A stretch of DNA of 64,000 bases from Lachnocurva sp029100405 (GCA_046263755.1 JBJYZC010000013.1:26002-90001); one strand, 5' to 3'; counted from the first letter of the stretch, positions 33,692-43,203 are shown. A program made the numbers and translations. Notes: generated from the sequence alone by a model not told the origin.

Positions 33692-34801
33692 TCAGAAGAT
33701 CCCAAGCTCCCGGAAACTCTTCTCATAATCCGGTCCCTGGCAGAGGCCCTTTTCCGTGATGATGCCCGTGATCAGTTCATGGTCTGTGACATCAAAGGCC
33801 GGATTGAAAGAGGTATCCACGGCAGAGGGAACCATAGGGGTCTCATACCACATGGACTTGATCTCTTCGGGATCCCGCATTTCGATCGGGATCTGGTCTC
33901 CGTCTTTGGTATTTTGATCGATCGTGGAAGAGGGGGCACAGACATAGAAGGGAACGCCGTAGTGCTTAGCGAGAATGGCAAGTCCACTGGTTCCGATCTT
34001 ATTGGCTGCATCGCCGTTTCGGGCGACCCGGTCACAGCCGACAAAAATGATCTTGACCCGGCCGGTCTTTAAGAGGAGAGAGGCCATATTGTCGCACTGG
34101 ACGGAAGTCGTGATCCCGGCATTGACCAGTTCAAAGGAGGTCAGACGGGCTCCCTGGAGGAGAGGGCGGGTCTCGTCACAGTAGACATGCATATCCTTTC
34201 CTTCCCAGCCATGCTCGAGAGCCAGATACATGGGAGCTGTGGCAGTGCCGTATTTGGCAGTTGCCAGAGTACCGGCATTGCAATGGGTCATGATGCCGAG
34301 CTCCTGACCGGGAACTTTTAAGTCCTTCAGGAGACCAAAGCCGATCTCACCGATATTCCGGCTGATGGCGACATCTTCGTCCCGGATGGCCTGGGCTTCC
34401 TCTAAGAGGGCCTTCTTGATGGCAATTACGGACTCTTCTCTCATGGAAAGGGCTTTTTCTTCCATCCGGTTCAAGGCCCAGAAGAGGTTGACTGCGGTCG
34501 GGCGGGAGCTGGCCAGATAGTCCTTGGTCTCTTTGAATTCCTGATAGAAATGGTTGAAGCTATCCTCCGGCATGGTTCTTGCAAGGACGGCGATCCCGTA
34601 AGCTGCAGCCACACCAATGGCAGGTGCACCACGAACCCGAAGCTTCTTTATGGCTTCCCAGAGATCTTCCTTGTTTTTGATCTGAATTCTCTTAATGGTG
34701 GTGGGGAGAAGGGTCTGATCGATGATATCCACTGACTCCTTGTCCGGTCCCCATTTTACAGTAATTATTTTTTCAAAAAAATCATCGAGACTTTTATTCA
34801 T
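33692..34801 (-). CDS. mtnA: S-methyl-5-thioribose-1-phosphate isomerase
   Basis: 369 residues. The eIF2B-like fold has the RVRGAPAIG motif (55-63), the catalytic Cys174 in THCNAGTLA and Asp257 in GCDRVARNGD, followed by ANKIGT. It converts methylthioribose-1-phosphate to methylthioribulose-1-phosphate in methionine salvage. mtnK is 14 bp upstream. The later salvage genes (mtnB/W/X/D or an aldolase) are not in the window, so the product may leave through another route. Confidence 0.95.
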   Translation of the reverse strand: MNKSLDDFFEKIITVKWGPDKESVDIIDQTLLPTTIKRIQIKNKEDLWEAIKKLRVRGAPAIGVAAAYGIAVLARTMPEDSFNHFYQEFKETKDYLASSRPTAVNLFWALNRMEEKALSMREESVIAIKKALLEEAQAIRDEDVAISRNIGEIGFGLLKDLKVPGQELGIMTHCNAGTLATAKYGTATAPMYLALEHGWEGKDMHVYCDETRPLLQGARLTSFELVNAGITTSVQCDNMASLLLKTGRVKIIFVGCDRVARNGDAANKIGTSGLAILAKHYGVPFYVCAPSSTIDQNTKDGDQIPIEMRDPEEIKSMWYETPMVPSAVDTSFNPAFDVTDHELITGIITEKGLCQGPDYEKSFRELGIF

Positions 34802-34815
34802 GCTTTCTCCTTTAT

Positions 34816-36060
34816 TTACAGAGTTTTCTCTGCCTTCTCCCTGGCGCGAAGGACAGCATCAACGAAGGCAGAACCTTTGGTAAAGTTCTCTGCCGAAAGG
34901 ATCATTTCCTTCCCTGCCAGAATGTTGATCCGCTCTGCCAGAAGCCTTGCCTTCTCATCTTTGATCGATGTCACATCGACGACATTGGCCATACCGACGG
35001 TCCGTCGATGGAGCTCGGTACCGGCATAACCTGCCGTATCTCTTAAAATTCCGGCCAGATAATATTCCTTGAAGCCCGGGACTTTCGCCATGGGCTCAGT
35101 GACCGCCTGATCATAGGCTTCATTGAATTTTGAAATAAACTGGTCCGTCAGCTCCTCGATGGAGTCCAGACACCAGTCTGAGAAGGCACTGTCACCGGAA
35201 GAAAGCCCGTTGTCATAGGCAAAGATCATGTTGGCAATGATATTTCCGACATCGTAGCCGATCGGTGCAAAGGTGCCGAATTCGCAGTCGAAGACTTTCA
35301 TGGCATCCTCTTTTATGAAGATGGAGCCGGTATGGAGGTCGCCGTGCAGGAGAGCCTGGGCATTGGTCATGAAGTTGAATTTGAGTTTGGCTGCCGCCAA
35401 ATGTAAAGCATGGTCTTCATAGAGCTCTTTTTCAACGAAGGTCCGGTTGGGCTCGAAGATATGATTTCTTGAGGCGCCGAGATAGGGTTCCATCAGAACG
35501 AGCTTTTCTGTGATGTCACAGAGATCCGGCGTGATAAATTTTCTTGTCAGCTCTTTCTTTTCCCTGTGGTCCATGACAAGGTCCGAAGTATAGAGCAGGG
35601 TATTGACCATAAAGGTTGAGATCTGATCTGCGAAAAGAGGAAAAGTCTTATGCTCCAGCATGGCATCCCGCATGACTTGGAAATCGCTGCAGTCTTCCAT
35701 TCCTGAGGCATGCATGATGGTATCATAGAAATAGATATGGGGCACCATGCCGGGCGCCAGTTTCTCTTCGATTTGAAGGATCTCCGATTCCTGGCGGTTC
35801 CGGTCGACCGATGCCGTCATATCCTTGGAGATCCGGGTCTCAAGGCCTGCCTGCTTAATGTAAAGAGAATGCCCCTTTTGATCCTCTACCCGACAGACAT
35901 GGTTGATATTTCCATGCTCAGCGGGGATCCGGGCGGTCATCGTTTTCGGATCCCAGTCGATCATATTCCCTGTCTTCTCCAGTGTGTAGGCGATGACTGC
36001 TTTTTCTGTCCCCTTTGGATCATTCTCATTGATCATTAGAAAATAGTTTGTAAAATCCAT
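34816..36060 (-). CDS. mtnK: S-methyl-5-thioribose kinase
   Basis: 414 residues, the usual length. The APH-type kinase fold has the catalytic loop LLHGDLHTGSIF and the metal-binding DCEFGTFAPIGYDVGN. It phosphorylates methylthioribose at C1 with ATP. It sits 18 bp after telA and 14 bp before mtnA. Methylthioribose arises from polyamine or quorum-signal by-products, after MTA nucleosidase. Confidence 0.95.
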   Translation of the reverse strand: MDFTNYFLMINENDPKGTEKAVIAYTLEKTGNMIDWDPKTMTARIPAEHGNINHVCRVEDQKGHSLYIKQAGLETRISKDMTASVDRNRQESEILQIEEKLAPGMVPHIYFYDTIMHASGMEDCSDFQVMRDAMLEHKTFPLFADQISTFMVNTLLYTSDLVMDHREKKELTRKFITPDLCDITEKLVLMEPYLGASRNHIFEPNRTFVEKELYEDHALHLAAAKLKFNFMTNAQALLHGDLHTGSIFIKEDAMKVFDCEFGTFAPIGYDVGNIIANMIFAYDNGLSSGDSAFSDWCLDSIEELTDQFISKFNEAYDQAVTEPMAKVPGFKEYYLAGILRDTAGYAGTELHRRTVGMANVVDVTSIKDEKARLLAERINILAGKEMILSAENFTKGSAFVDAVLRAREKAEKTL

Positions 36061-36078
36061 CTTGTCCCCCTCATAAAA

Positions 36079-37224
36079 TCAGCCTCTGGACATTTCCAGA
36101 AGTTTGTCATGCAGCTCCTTTTCGATGCCGGAAAGTTCCTGCTCTGCGGCCTGGCGTTTGGCCTTGCCGTCTTTTTGGATGGTCATGATCTCATCCATGG
36201 CACTGATCAAGGTCTCATTGGTGTGCCGTAAGGTCTCGATATCGACAATGCCGCGCTCATTTTCCTTGGCCGTCTCAACCGTAACCTGATGCAGTTTATC
36301 CGCATTCTTCTTTAAGAGATCGTTTGTCATATCATTGATTTCCCGTTCTGCCCGGGCAGCCTGTGAAGCGTGTTCCATGCCGATGGCGATGACCATCTGA
36401 TTCTTCCAGAGCGGAATGGTATTGACGATGGTCGACTGGATCTTCTCAGCCATCTGCAGGTCGGAATTCTGGATGAGACGGATCTGCGGTGCCGTCTGCA
36501 TAGCGATGGTGCGGGTCAGTTCGAGATCATAGAGTTTCTTATCGAAACGCTCGCACTGGGCAGCCAGATCCTTAGCCTTCTGGGCATCTTCAGGCAGCCC
36601 GGACTCTTCTGCCTTGGCCTGCAGTTTCGGCAGATCCTCTGCACGGACGATCTCAAGCTTCTTTTTCCCGGCCAGGATGTACATGGTCAGTTCCTTATAG
36701 TAATTCAGGTTAAGATCATACATCTTATCCAGGACGGCGGAGTCTTTTAAGAGTTTTTGCTCATGGCCTTCCAACTGTTCCTTGACTGTATCTACATTGC
36801 TCTCGACCTTACTGTAACGGGCTTTCAGCTCGTCCAGAGAGTTTTTCTTCTTTTTAAACCAGGCAACGATGCCCTTTTCCTTGTCATCGACATCGAAGTT
36901 CTTAAGCTCTGTTACCAGGCCGGCCAACAGATCTCCGACTTCGCCCATGTCCTTGGTCCGAACATCATCGATCGCTTTCTGGGAGAAGTCTGCCAGATTC
37001 TTCTGGGTGCTGATACCGTAGGACATGACGGCAGCCGAATCGGTCAAATTGATCTTCTCGACAAAGGCATCGACCTGGGCCTGTTCTGCGTCGGACAGCT
37101 CAGCCTCCTTTTCGAAAGCCTGTGGAACTTCCGGCTTCGGCTGGGCCGGAAGGCTCTCTTCCTTCTTTTCTTCGCCGAAAGCTAAGGTCGGGTGAAAAGT
37201 TTCCTCTTTTAACGTGTCATTCAT
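36079..37224 (-). CDS. telA: TelA/KlaA-type toxic anion resistance protein
   Basis: 381 residues, highly helical and acidic at the N-terminus, with the family segments VMSYGISTQKNLADFSQKAIDDVRTKDMGEVG split over 75-115 and MVIAIGMEHASQAAR and TVETAKENERGIVDIETL near the C-terminus. The family is linked to tellurite and cell-envelope stress, but the biochemical role is not known. The Met at 37224 is preferred because AGGAGG stands 7 bases before it. It follows the xpaC-like gene by 23 bp; such pairs are common. Confidence 0.9.
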   Translation of the reverse strand: MNDTLKEETFHPTLAFGEEKKEESLPAQPKPEVPQAFEKEAELSDAEQAQVDAFVEKINLTDSAAVMSYGISTQKNLADFSQKAIDDVRTKDMGEVGDLLAGLVTELKNFDVDDKEKGIVAWFKKKKNSLDELKARYSKVESNVDTVKEQLEGHEQKLLKDSAVLDKMYDLNLNYYKELTMYILAGKKKLEIVRAEDLPKLQAKAEESGLPEDAQKAKDLAAQCERFDKKLYDLELTRTIAMQTAPQIRLIQNSDLQMAEKIQSTIVNTIPLWKNQMVIAIGMEHASQAARAEREINDMTNDLLKKNADKLHQVTVETAKENERGIVDIETLRHTNETLISAMDEIMTIQKDGKAKRQAAEQELSGIEKELHDKLLEMSRG

Positions 37225-37247
37225 AACATTCCTCCTCAATCTTTTGT

Positions 37248-38549
37248 TTACTTCCGCTTCATTTCCGAATCCATCATGCCGTCCTGTTCCATCATATGCT
37301 TCATGACACTGATGTCAGAAGAGATATCGATCATATCCTGCTCGGTCAGTTTGGCCAGAAAACGCTCGAAACCATCGCAGACAGTATCGATGGCCTGCTC
37401 GATCTCAGCCATGGACTGCTTCTTCTGGTCGGATTCCACCGGGCTTCGATAGAAGTCCAGGTAAGCATCCAGAAGCTTCTCCGTTGTCGGCAGATAGTAA
37501 TTCATGATCCGCCGGAGATCCTTGGCCTTGCCGGGATCCTTTTTAATAGAGGCAAATATAGACCGGGTGATATTTTCCAGACGATAAAGCTTATCGGACA
37601 TCGCTTCGGTATCGGGGATCTCGTCGTTGACAGTACGGATCTTCTTCAAATACTGGTCGCCGTCATAGAGGATCTTTTCGACATCAGACTGAGGTTTGGC
37701 TGTTTGTCCCATGCCTGCAGTACTGTCTGAAAAGGCTGTCTCGCCGGAGGCCTCTTTTCGTTTTGCTTCCGCCTGCATGGCATTCTGATAGAGCATTCTA
37801 GCATGGTCCGTAAGAAGCATGGTGGTGTAGTGGATGTCAAAGGATGCCTGGGGAAGCATGTTGAATTTCTTCATGTCGATCAGATTCTGCAGGGTTTCCT
37901 GGGGATTCTCGTTGACCTTTTGGGCCAGGTCCTGAATCCGGAAATATTCCCGGCTGCCCAGGATATTTCCATAACGGAAGTAACTGTCGACCAGATTGTC
38001 ATAGCGCTTTCCTTCTTCCCTCAGCCTATGGAAGCGGCTGAAGATGTAGAGGTTGAAAACGAGAAAGCAGATGGAAACCAGACTTGCCGCAATACGGTTA
38101 CCCAGAATAAAGCCGATCAGCGAAAGTCCGAAGCAAAAGGAGAAAAATCCGAAAAAAACTTCCCCGAGGATACCGGCGATCCTCCTTCGGCTTCCGAAAT
38201 TGTAGCTGACTGGACGAACGGTAAAATAGGAGAAGGTCCCTTTGGGTGTCTGCCCGTAGGTGAAACCATCCGGTGCCGTATAGGAGGAAGGATCCGCATT
38301 GGAATTTCCAGCTGAATGAGAGGTATGGGAATCACCCCATGATTTCCGGGAGATCTTTCCGGATAATCCTTTTTCTCCGCCATAGATTGCTTTATTGATC
38401 TGATCGGACAGGGATTCCGCCAGGCCGGAATAATTTCCTTCCTGAACGGCCCGGTTCACCGCATCCAGCATATCCTGACCGGCAGAAAAGAGATAGCCGC
38501 CGATATCCTGCCCGCTGTTATTGTGGTAATGCCTGTCGTTTGAAGCCAT
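37248..38549 (-). CDS. XpaC-like membrane protein (phosphatase-associated family)
   Basis: 433 residues. A disordered N-terminus (1-95, Ser/Gly/Asn-rich) leads to two membrane helices (about 120-165; GEVFFGFFSFCFGLSLIGFILG, AASLVSICFLVF), then a helical XpaC domain (170-430) with DKKLYRLENITRSIF-like repeats. XpaC is known as a gene near 5-bromo-4-chloroindolyl phosphate hydrolysis; the role is unclear. It heads the xpaC-telA-mtnK-mtnA run. The Met at 38549 has GGGAGAAG at the right distance. An AAATATAGACC word lies in the gene and another before its start. Confidence 0.8.
   Translation of the reverse strand: MASNDRHYHNNSGQDIGGYLFSAGQDMLDAVNRAVQEGNYSGLAESLSDQINKAIYGGEKGLSGKISRKSWGDSHTSHSAGNSNADPSSYTAPDGFTYGQTPKGTFSYFTVRPVSYNFGSRRRIAGILGEVFFGFFSFCFGLSLIGFILGNRIAASLVSICFLVFNLYIFSRFHRLREEGKRYDNLVDSYFRYGNILGSREYFRIQDLAQKVNENPQETLQNLIDMKKFNMLPQASFDIHYTTMLLTDHARMLYQNAMQAEAKRKEASGETAFSDSTAGMGQTAKPQSDVEKILYDGDQYLKKIRTVNDEIPDTEAMSDKLYRLENITRSIFASIKKDPGKAKDLRRIMNYYLPTTEKLLDAYLDFYRSPVESDQKKQSMAEIEQAIDTVCDGFERFLAKLTEQDMIDISSDISVMKHMMEQDGMMDSEMKRK
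37554..37564 (+). repeat. AAATATAGACC word inside the xpaC-like gene
   Basis: Antisense copy; the coding strand reads TCT ATA TTT (Ser-Ile-Phe), again with the rare ATA codon. Confidence 0.85.
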
Positions 38550-38604
38550 AATTTTCTTCTCCCTATCCCGTAACAAAATGTAAAAAAATTATATCATATT
38601 TCGA

Positions 38605-38615
38605 GGTCTATATTT
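38605..38615 (-). repeat. AAATATAGACC word upstream of the xpaC-like gene
   Basis: 56 bases before the start codon, sense orientation, in the probable leader or promoter. Confidence 0.85.
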
Positions 38616-38757
38616 CTGAAAAAATGAATAGGCAAAAACTAGAAAGAGGAGTATAATGATGGAAACTTTCACGAGTAGACGTGCGAAAGTAACAGTTTCG
38701 ATCGAAATGATGATATAGTGATGTATGGAGTATTGTTCGTAGAATATGGAGGGAAAT

Positions 38758-39636
38758 ATGGGTACAGAAAGAATTTCAGGCACAACGGGACTGCTTTGCG
38801 TGATCGGATCTCCGGTTGGTCATTCCTTGTCACCGGTCATGTATAATTACGCTTTTGACCGCTTGGGACTGGATTATGTCTATGTCGCCTTCGATATCAA
38901 GGAAGACCAGGTCCCGGACGCCCTGCAGGCCATGCGGACCTTTCATATGCGTGGCATGAATGTTACTATGCCGGATAAGATTGCCGCAGCCAGAGGCTGC
39001 GACGAACTTTCGAAGGCGGCAGAGATCATCGGTGCTGCCAATACCATTGTCAATGAAAATGGAAAACTGATCGGCCATATGACAGACGGCATCGGATTTA
39101 ATAACAATCTTCGTGATCACGGGGTAGAAGTGAAGGGGAAGAAGATCACCATTGTCGGCGGTGGCGGAGCTGCAACGGCGATTGAGGTTCAGTCCGCTTT
39201 GGATGGGGCAAAGGCGATTTCCATCTTCAATATTAAGGATAAATTCTTCCCGCGGATCGAAGAGACCGCAAGGAAGATCATGGCAGAGGTTCCTTCCTGC
39301 GAGGTCAAGGTTGTCGATCTGGCCGATCAGGATGCCTTCAAGAAGGAAATCCTGGAAAGTGAGATCCTGATCAATGCCACGGTTCTCGGCATGAAGCCTA
39401 TGGATGATAAATCCGTCGTCAATGATATGTCTGTCTTCCACGAGGGCCTGGTTGTTGCCGATACGGTTTACAATCCTCTGGAAACCAAGCTCTTAAGAGA
39501 TGCCAAGGCTCACGGCTGCAAGGTCGTAAACGGCAGAGGCATGCTGCTCTGGCAGGGCGAGGCCGCTTTCCGTCTCTACACCGGAAAGGATATGCCGGTC
39601 GAGGAGCTGAAGCAGCTGTATTTCAAGGAAGAGTAA
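38758..39636 (+). CDS. aroE: Shikimate/quinate dehydrogenase paralogue 1
   Basis: 292 residues. The substrate domain has SLSP (23-26), catalytic Lys74 (NVTMPDK) and Asp110 (MTDGIG); the Rossmann loop is GGGGA (134-138). The TDGIG form is closer to YdiB/quinate-type enzymes than to the NTDxxG of biosynthetic AroE. It reduces 3-dehydroshikimate or 3-dehydroquinate, or runs backward on quinate/shikimate. GGAGGG sits at the correct distance from Met 38758; an upstream Met overlaps this site. Its position beside another aroE, aroD and transporters argues for catabolism. Confidence 0.92.
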   Translation: MGTERISGTTGLLCVIGSPVGHSLSPVMYNYAFDRLGLDYVYVAFDIKEDQVPDALQAMRTFHMRGMNVTMPDKIAAARGCDELSKAAEIIGAANTIVNENGKLIGHMTDGIGFNNNLRDHGVEVKGKKITIVGGGGAATAIEVQSALDGAKAISIFNIKDKFFPRIEETARKIMAEVPSCEVKVVDLADQDAFKKEILESEILINATVLGMKPMDDKSVVNDMSVFHEGLVVADTVYNPLETKLLRDAKAHGCKVVNGRGMLLWQGEAAFRLYTGKDMPVEELKQLYFKEE

Positions 39637-39641
39637 GCACG

Positions 39642-39652
39642 AAATATAGACC
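39642..39652 (+). repeat. AAATATAGACC word between aroE1 stop and its terminator
   Basis: Starts 6 bases after the TAA stop and 6 bases before the hairpin. Confidence 0.85.
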
Positions 39653-39658
39653 ATCATG

Positions 39659-39723
39659 AAAAACACCTCCTGCCTGCAACAAGCTATGCGACTGGCTATG
39701 CTGCAGGGCGGGAGGTGTTTTTT
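39659..39723 (+). terminator. Terminator after aroE1
   Basis: AAACACCTCC at 39661-39670 pairs with GGAGGTGTTT at 39711-39720 and is followed by more T. The inner part (TGCCTGCA / TGCAGGGC) lengthens the stem. Confidence 0.9.
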
Positions 39724-39771
39724 CTGCTCAAATCAGGACAAAAGTGAATAACAGGAAATTTCAATCAAAAA

Positions 39772-39816
39772 AAAGACCGGCTTCTGAATTGCTTCAGAAA
39801 CCGGTTTTCCTTTTTT
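39772..39816. terminator. Second, bidirectional terminator facing the reductase gene
   Basis: AAAAGACCGG..CTGAA pairs with TTCAG..CCGGTTTTCCTTTTTT. It ends the minus-strand reductase transcript. The rest, to 39950, holds degenerate CTTCAGAGCTATC repeats and no gene. Confidence 0.8.
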
Positions 39817-39950
39817 AGAGCTTTTAACAGAACTGCTCTTCAGAGCTATCTTTCAAAGCTATCCCTCAAAAGTTTCTCTTCAGAACTATCCTTCAGAGAT
39901 CCGCCCAGAAGGGTAGTCCGGGAACTTATTACGTAAATTCAGTCAACAGT

Positions 39951-41954
39951 TCAGTCCAGGAACTCATGCCGCTTCAGAACCTCGAGGACATTTCTTCCTT
40001 CTTCAGTTCCTTCGATGATACGGCGGGCTCTGCGGCTGTCACCGATGTTGTAGATCTCGACATTGGTGTCTGCGTAAGCATCCTCAAGCTCCTGAAGAAC
40101 CGGAGCATTGGCACGCATGCCGAGGCAGATGAAGCCGTAGTCGAAAGGAATCTCTTCGATTTCGCCTTCCGGGTTCTTGACGATGAACTTGTCGTCGCAG
40201 ACTTCCTGCAGAGCGGTCTTGGTCATCTGACGGACGTGGTACTTCTCCATCTTGGTCTTGGTGTCGCACTTGGTGACAGGATCCAGGCCGTTACCGATGA
40301 TGGGAAGCATCTCGATAATGGAGACATCTGCACCGCGCTCGGTGAAGAATTCCATGACGTCCAGGCCGACAGCGCCGCCGCCGACGATGGCAACCTTCTG
40401 ACCCTTCATTTCCCTGGGATAGGAGTCCATGCGCTCGATCATCTTCAATACGGTAGCAACTCTGGTGCCTTCCTTATCGACACGATCCAGGAGTCCCTTG
40501 ATCGGAGGCAGGGTCGGATTGGATCCGGTCGCATTGACGATCACATCCGGCTGGAATCTCTGAACCAGGTCCAGGGTAGCAGGAGTATTGGTCATGATAA
40601 AGAGGTTATGAAGCTTCGAAGCTCTGTGCTCGAGGTAGGTCGGGAAGTCCTTGAGACGGGTCTTGTCCGGGATCTTTGAGATCTCAACAGCAAGTCCTCC
40701 GAGATGATCCTTCTTCTCGAGAAGGAAGGTGGTACATCCAACTTCTGCTGCAGTACATGCTGCCTCAAGACCTGCGGTACCGCCGCCGATAACGACAACG
40801 TTGCAGGGCTTCTTTACCTTTTCCTTGTAGTAGTCTGCGCCGTGGTTAACAGCAGGGTTAACAGTGCAGCGGATGGGCTGATTGAGACCGATCCGGTGGC
40901 CGGCACATCCGACGTTACAGGAAATACATTTCCGGATATCATCCTCATGACCAAGCTCTACCTTGTTGACCCAGTCCGGATCAGCGATCAGGCCACGGCC
41001 CATACCGATCAGATCTGCATCGCCGCGAGCCAGGATATCTTCGGCAACCTTGGGATCACGGATATTACCAACGGTGATGACGGGCTTGTTATAGGCTTCC
41101 TTCACGCGCTTTGCCATGTAGGATCTCCAGCCGTCCGGCATGTAGTTGGCATCCAGCTGATACTGGATGGATCCGTTCAGACCTGCGGAGACGTCATAGA
41201 CATCGACATTGTCTCCGAAATACTGGAGGTAATCGATGCATTCGTCCAGAGTATTGCCGCCTTCCATGAACTCGTCAGCACTGATACGGACGAAGATCGG
41301 GAAGAAAGGTCCGACCTGTTTTCTTACTTCATCAATAACCAGGCGGGTGAAGCGGGCACGGTTCTCTGCGGAGCCGCCGAATTCATCGGTACGCTTGTTG
41401 TAGATCGGGGAAAGGAACTGACTCAGGAGATAGGAGTGGCCGGCATGGATCTCAACGGCATCGAAACCTGCGATCTGAGCACGCTTGGCAGCTTCGCCGA
41501 ATTTCTTGACGATGGTATATATTTCTTCCTTCTCCAGGGGACGCGGAACCTCGCCGCCGTCTTTGCTGGGGATGTTGGAAGCGGAGACGGGCTGCTCGCC
41601 GGTACGGGAGGACATGGCGGATGCTCCGGCATGGTTCAGCTGTACGGAAATGCAGGTGCCGTGCTTATGAACGCGCTCGCAGAGGTTGAAGAGACGGGGA
41701 ATGAAGTCGTCCCGGTCTAGACGGAGCTGGGTGGTTCCGTTGGAGCCCTGAGGGGAGTAAACGCTGACATTCTCGACGGTGATCAGGCCGACGCCGCCCT
41801 TGGCGCGCTGCTCATAATAGTTGATATGAAGAAAACTCATCTGGCCGTTCTGCTCACCGAAGTTGGTGCCCATGGGGGTCATGCAGATGCGGTTCTTTAA
41901 GGTCATTCTCTGAACGGTGAATGGCGAAAAAATATGAGGATACTTACTTTTCAT
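39951..41954 (-). CDS. Old Yellow Enzyme/4Fe-4S NADH:flavin oxidoreductase (enoate reductase-like)
   Basis: 667 residues. An FMN TIM barrel (1-340; HAGHSYLLSQFLSP at 170-183 with proton-donor candidate Tyr175) is followed by a 4Fe-4S site (Cys343, Cys346, Cys350, Cys363), an FAD fold (VVIGGGTAG, about 388) and an NAD(H) fold (VAIVGGGAVG). This is the architecture of 2,4-dienoyl-CoA reductase, BaiCD and cinnamate/enoate reductases, which reduce activated C=C bonds. In this locus a likely substrate is an enone of the shikimate pathway such as 3-dehydroshikimate (inference). RBS is AAAGGAG. Its promoter shares an operator with the aroE2 operon. Confidence 0.9.
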   Translation of the reverse strand: MKSKYPHIFSPFTVQRMTLKNRICMTPMGTNFGEQNGQMSFLHINYYEQRAKGGVGLITVENVSVYSPQGSNGTTQLRLDRDDFIPRLFNLCERVHKHGTCISVQLNHAGASAMSSRTGEQPVSASNIPSKDGGEVPRPLEKEEIYTIVKKFGEAAKRAQIAGFDAVEIHAGHSYLLSQFLSPIYNKRTDEFGGSAENRARFTRLVIDEVRKQVGPFFPIFVRISADEFMEGGNTLDECIDYLQYFGDNVDVYDVSAGLNGSIQYQLDANYMPDGWRSYMAKRVKEAYNKPVITVGNIRDPKVAEDILARGDADLIGMGRGLIADPDWVNKVELGHEDDIRKCISCNVGCAGHRIGLNQPIRCTVNPAVNHGADYYKEKVKKPCNVVVIGGGTAGLEAACTAAEVGCTTFLLEKKDHLGGLAVEISKIPDKTRLKDFPTYLEHRASKLHNLFIMTNTPATLDLVQRFQPDVIVNATGSNPTLPPIKGLLDRVDKEGTRVATVLKMIERMDSYPREMKGQKVAIVGGGAVGLDVMEFFTERGADVSIIEMLPIIGNGLDPVTKCDTKTKMEKYHVRQMTKTALQEVCDDKFIVKNPEGEIEEIPFDYGFICLGMRANAPVLQELEDAYADTNVEIYNIGDSRRARRIIEGTEEGRNVLEVLKRHEFLD

Positions 41955-41975
41955 TCGAATCTCCTTTGCTTGACT

Positions 41976-41993
41976 TTGTTAAAAATCTAACAA
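41976..41993. promoter_or_regulatory. Palindromic operator upstream of the reductase gene
   Basis: TTGTTA-N6-TAACAA, 22 bp before the start, followed on the plus strand by ATCACAA and then by AATACCAGTTT (41999-42009), which is the complement of the element at 43151. The same palindrome plus ATCACAA occurs at 43204. Confidence 0.75.
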
Positions 41994-42101
41994 ATCACAA
42001 TACCAGTTTAGATGACGCAAAGGAAATTGTCTAATTGTTATTTTGAAAGGGATCAATGCTTTTTTTGTATTAAATACAAACCAATCGAAAAGGAGCCTGA
42101 A

Positions 42102-43007
42102 TCAGACCTGCTCCGGAGAAGATACTTGCCAGTCGCTTTCGATGAAGTCAACCATCTTACGAACGGCCGGCATCAGAGTGATCTGGGAAAGATAGGCCAT
42201 GTAGACGGTATTGTAGAAGCGTTCCTCCGCAGCCAGATGACGGATGACAACGCCGTCCCGGTGAACCGGAGCGGAATCGGCAACCAGAGCGATGCCGAAA
42301 CCGCCGGCCACGAAGGCAGCCAGACTGGCCTCATCGGGGAAGAAGTTCTCGTCTTTTCGGATGATATTATGAGCTTCGAAGAAGCGGTTGGTGATTTTTC
42401 CAAGGCCGGTTCTCGAATCATAGCGGAGATTGGGATAGGCCGAGAAGACCGAGGCGTCTAGATCGCCATCTTCCCGGGCCAGCGGGCTGTCCGTTGGAAC
42501 CAGGACGACCATTTCCTGATGGAGGAAGGGAATGGATGTGATCTCTTCCGTGCTTTCGATGCCCGAGCCGAAGATCAGGTCATAGTGGCGTTCCTTCAGA
42601 CCCTTGATATTCTGATCGGTATAGCCCTCGAAGAAATTGAAGGTAATCTTCTCATTGCCAGGCTTTTCCCGGAAGGCACGGACAACAGAGGGAAGCAGGT
42701 GATGGGCCAGGGGAGCGACATAGGCAATGTCGATGTGACCGCCCAGCGTCGTATATTCATTCATCCGGACCTTGGCCTCTGAGACGTCCTGCAGGATCTT
42801 GTCGGTCTGCTCGAGGAAGAGTCTTCCGGCCTTGGTGAGAACGACGTTACGCCCTGTCTTTTCAAAAAGGGAGACCCCAAGCTCCTGTTCCAGGGAATTG
42901 ATGGAGCGGCTGAGCGAGGGCTCCGAAATATGCAGGCTTTCCGCCGCCAGATTGAAGTGCTCGAGGCTTGCAGCCCGGTGAAAATATAAAAGCTGATTTA
43001 AGGTCAT
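42102..43007 (-). CDS. LysR-family regulator of the shikimate/quinate-type locus
   Basis: 301 residues. The N-terminal winged helix (1-62; NLAAESLHISEPSLSRSINSLEQELG) and a two-lobed effector domain (90-300) are complete. It lies upstream of the reductase in the same direction and divergent from the aroE2 operon, the standard place for a LysR activator. Its likely effector is shikimate, quinate or a dehydro form (inference). The reductase gene, 147 bp downstream, has its own operator. Confidence 0.93.
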   Translation of the reverse strand: MTLNQLLYFHRAASLEHFNLAAESLHISEPSLSRSINSLEQELGVSLFEKTGRNVVLTKAGRLFLEQTDKILQDVSEAKVRMNEYTTLGGHIDIAYVAPLAHHLLPSVVRAFREKPGNEKITFNFFEGYTDQNIKGLKERHYDLIFGSGIESTEEITSIPFLHQEMVVLVPTDSPLAREDGDLDASVFSAYPNLRYDSRTGLGKITNRFFEAHNIIRKDENFFPDEASLAAFVAGGFGIALVADSAPVHRDGVVIRHLAAEERFYNTVYMAYLSQITLMPAVRKMVDFIESDWQVSSPEQV

Positions 43008-43119
43008 GATACCTACCCCCTGTCATGATTTACTTTCCTTAAATATATCATAAAATCCGCCCTCTTTTTCTTTCGATTCCTTTCGAATTGATGCAAAAAA
43101 CGAAAGAATCATATGCTCC

Positions 43120-43142
43120 ATCAATAGCAAAAGCCTATTGAT
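43120..43142. promoter_or_regulatory. Inverted repeat in the LysR/aroE2 divergent region
   Basis: ATCAATAG and CTATTGAT, 8-bp arms around 7 bases, about 45 bp upstream of the aroE2 -10 box. It fits the recognition site of a LysR-type activator. Confidence 0.6.
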
Positions 43143-43150
43143 TCGAGACA

Positions 43151-43189
43151 AAACTGGTATTAGTCAAGCGGCTTTATAGAAGGTATAAT
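43151..43189 (+). promoter_or_regulatory. Promoter of the aroE2 operon with shared AAACTGGTATT element
   Basis: A TATAAT at 43184-43189 has a poor -35 (TTAGTC, 18 bp upstream). AAACTGGTATT (43151-43161) overlaps the -35 and is also found upstream of the reductase. A weak -35 suits an activator-dependent promoter. Confidence 0.6.
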
Positions 43190-43203
43190 TGAATCATCAA
43201 AAG

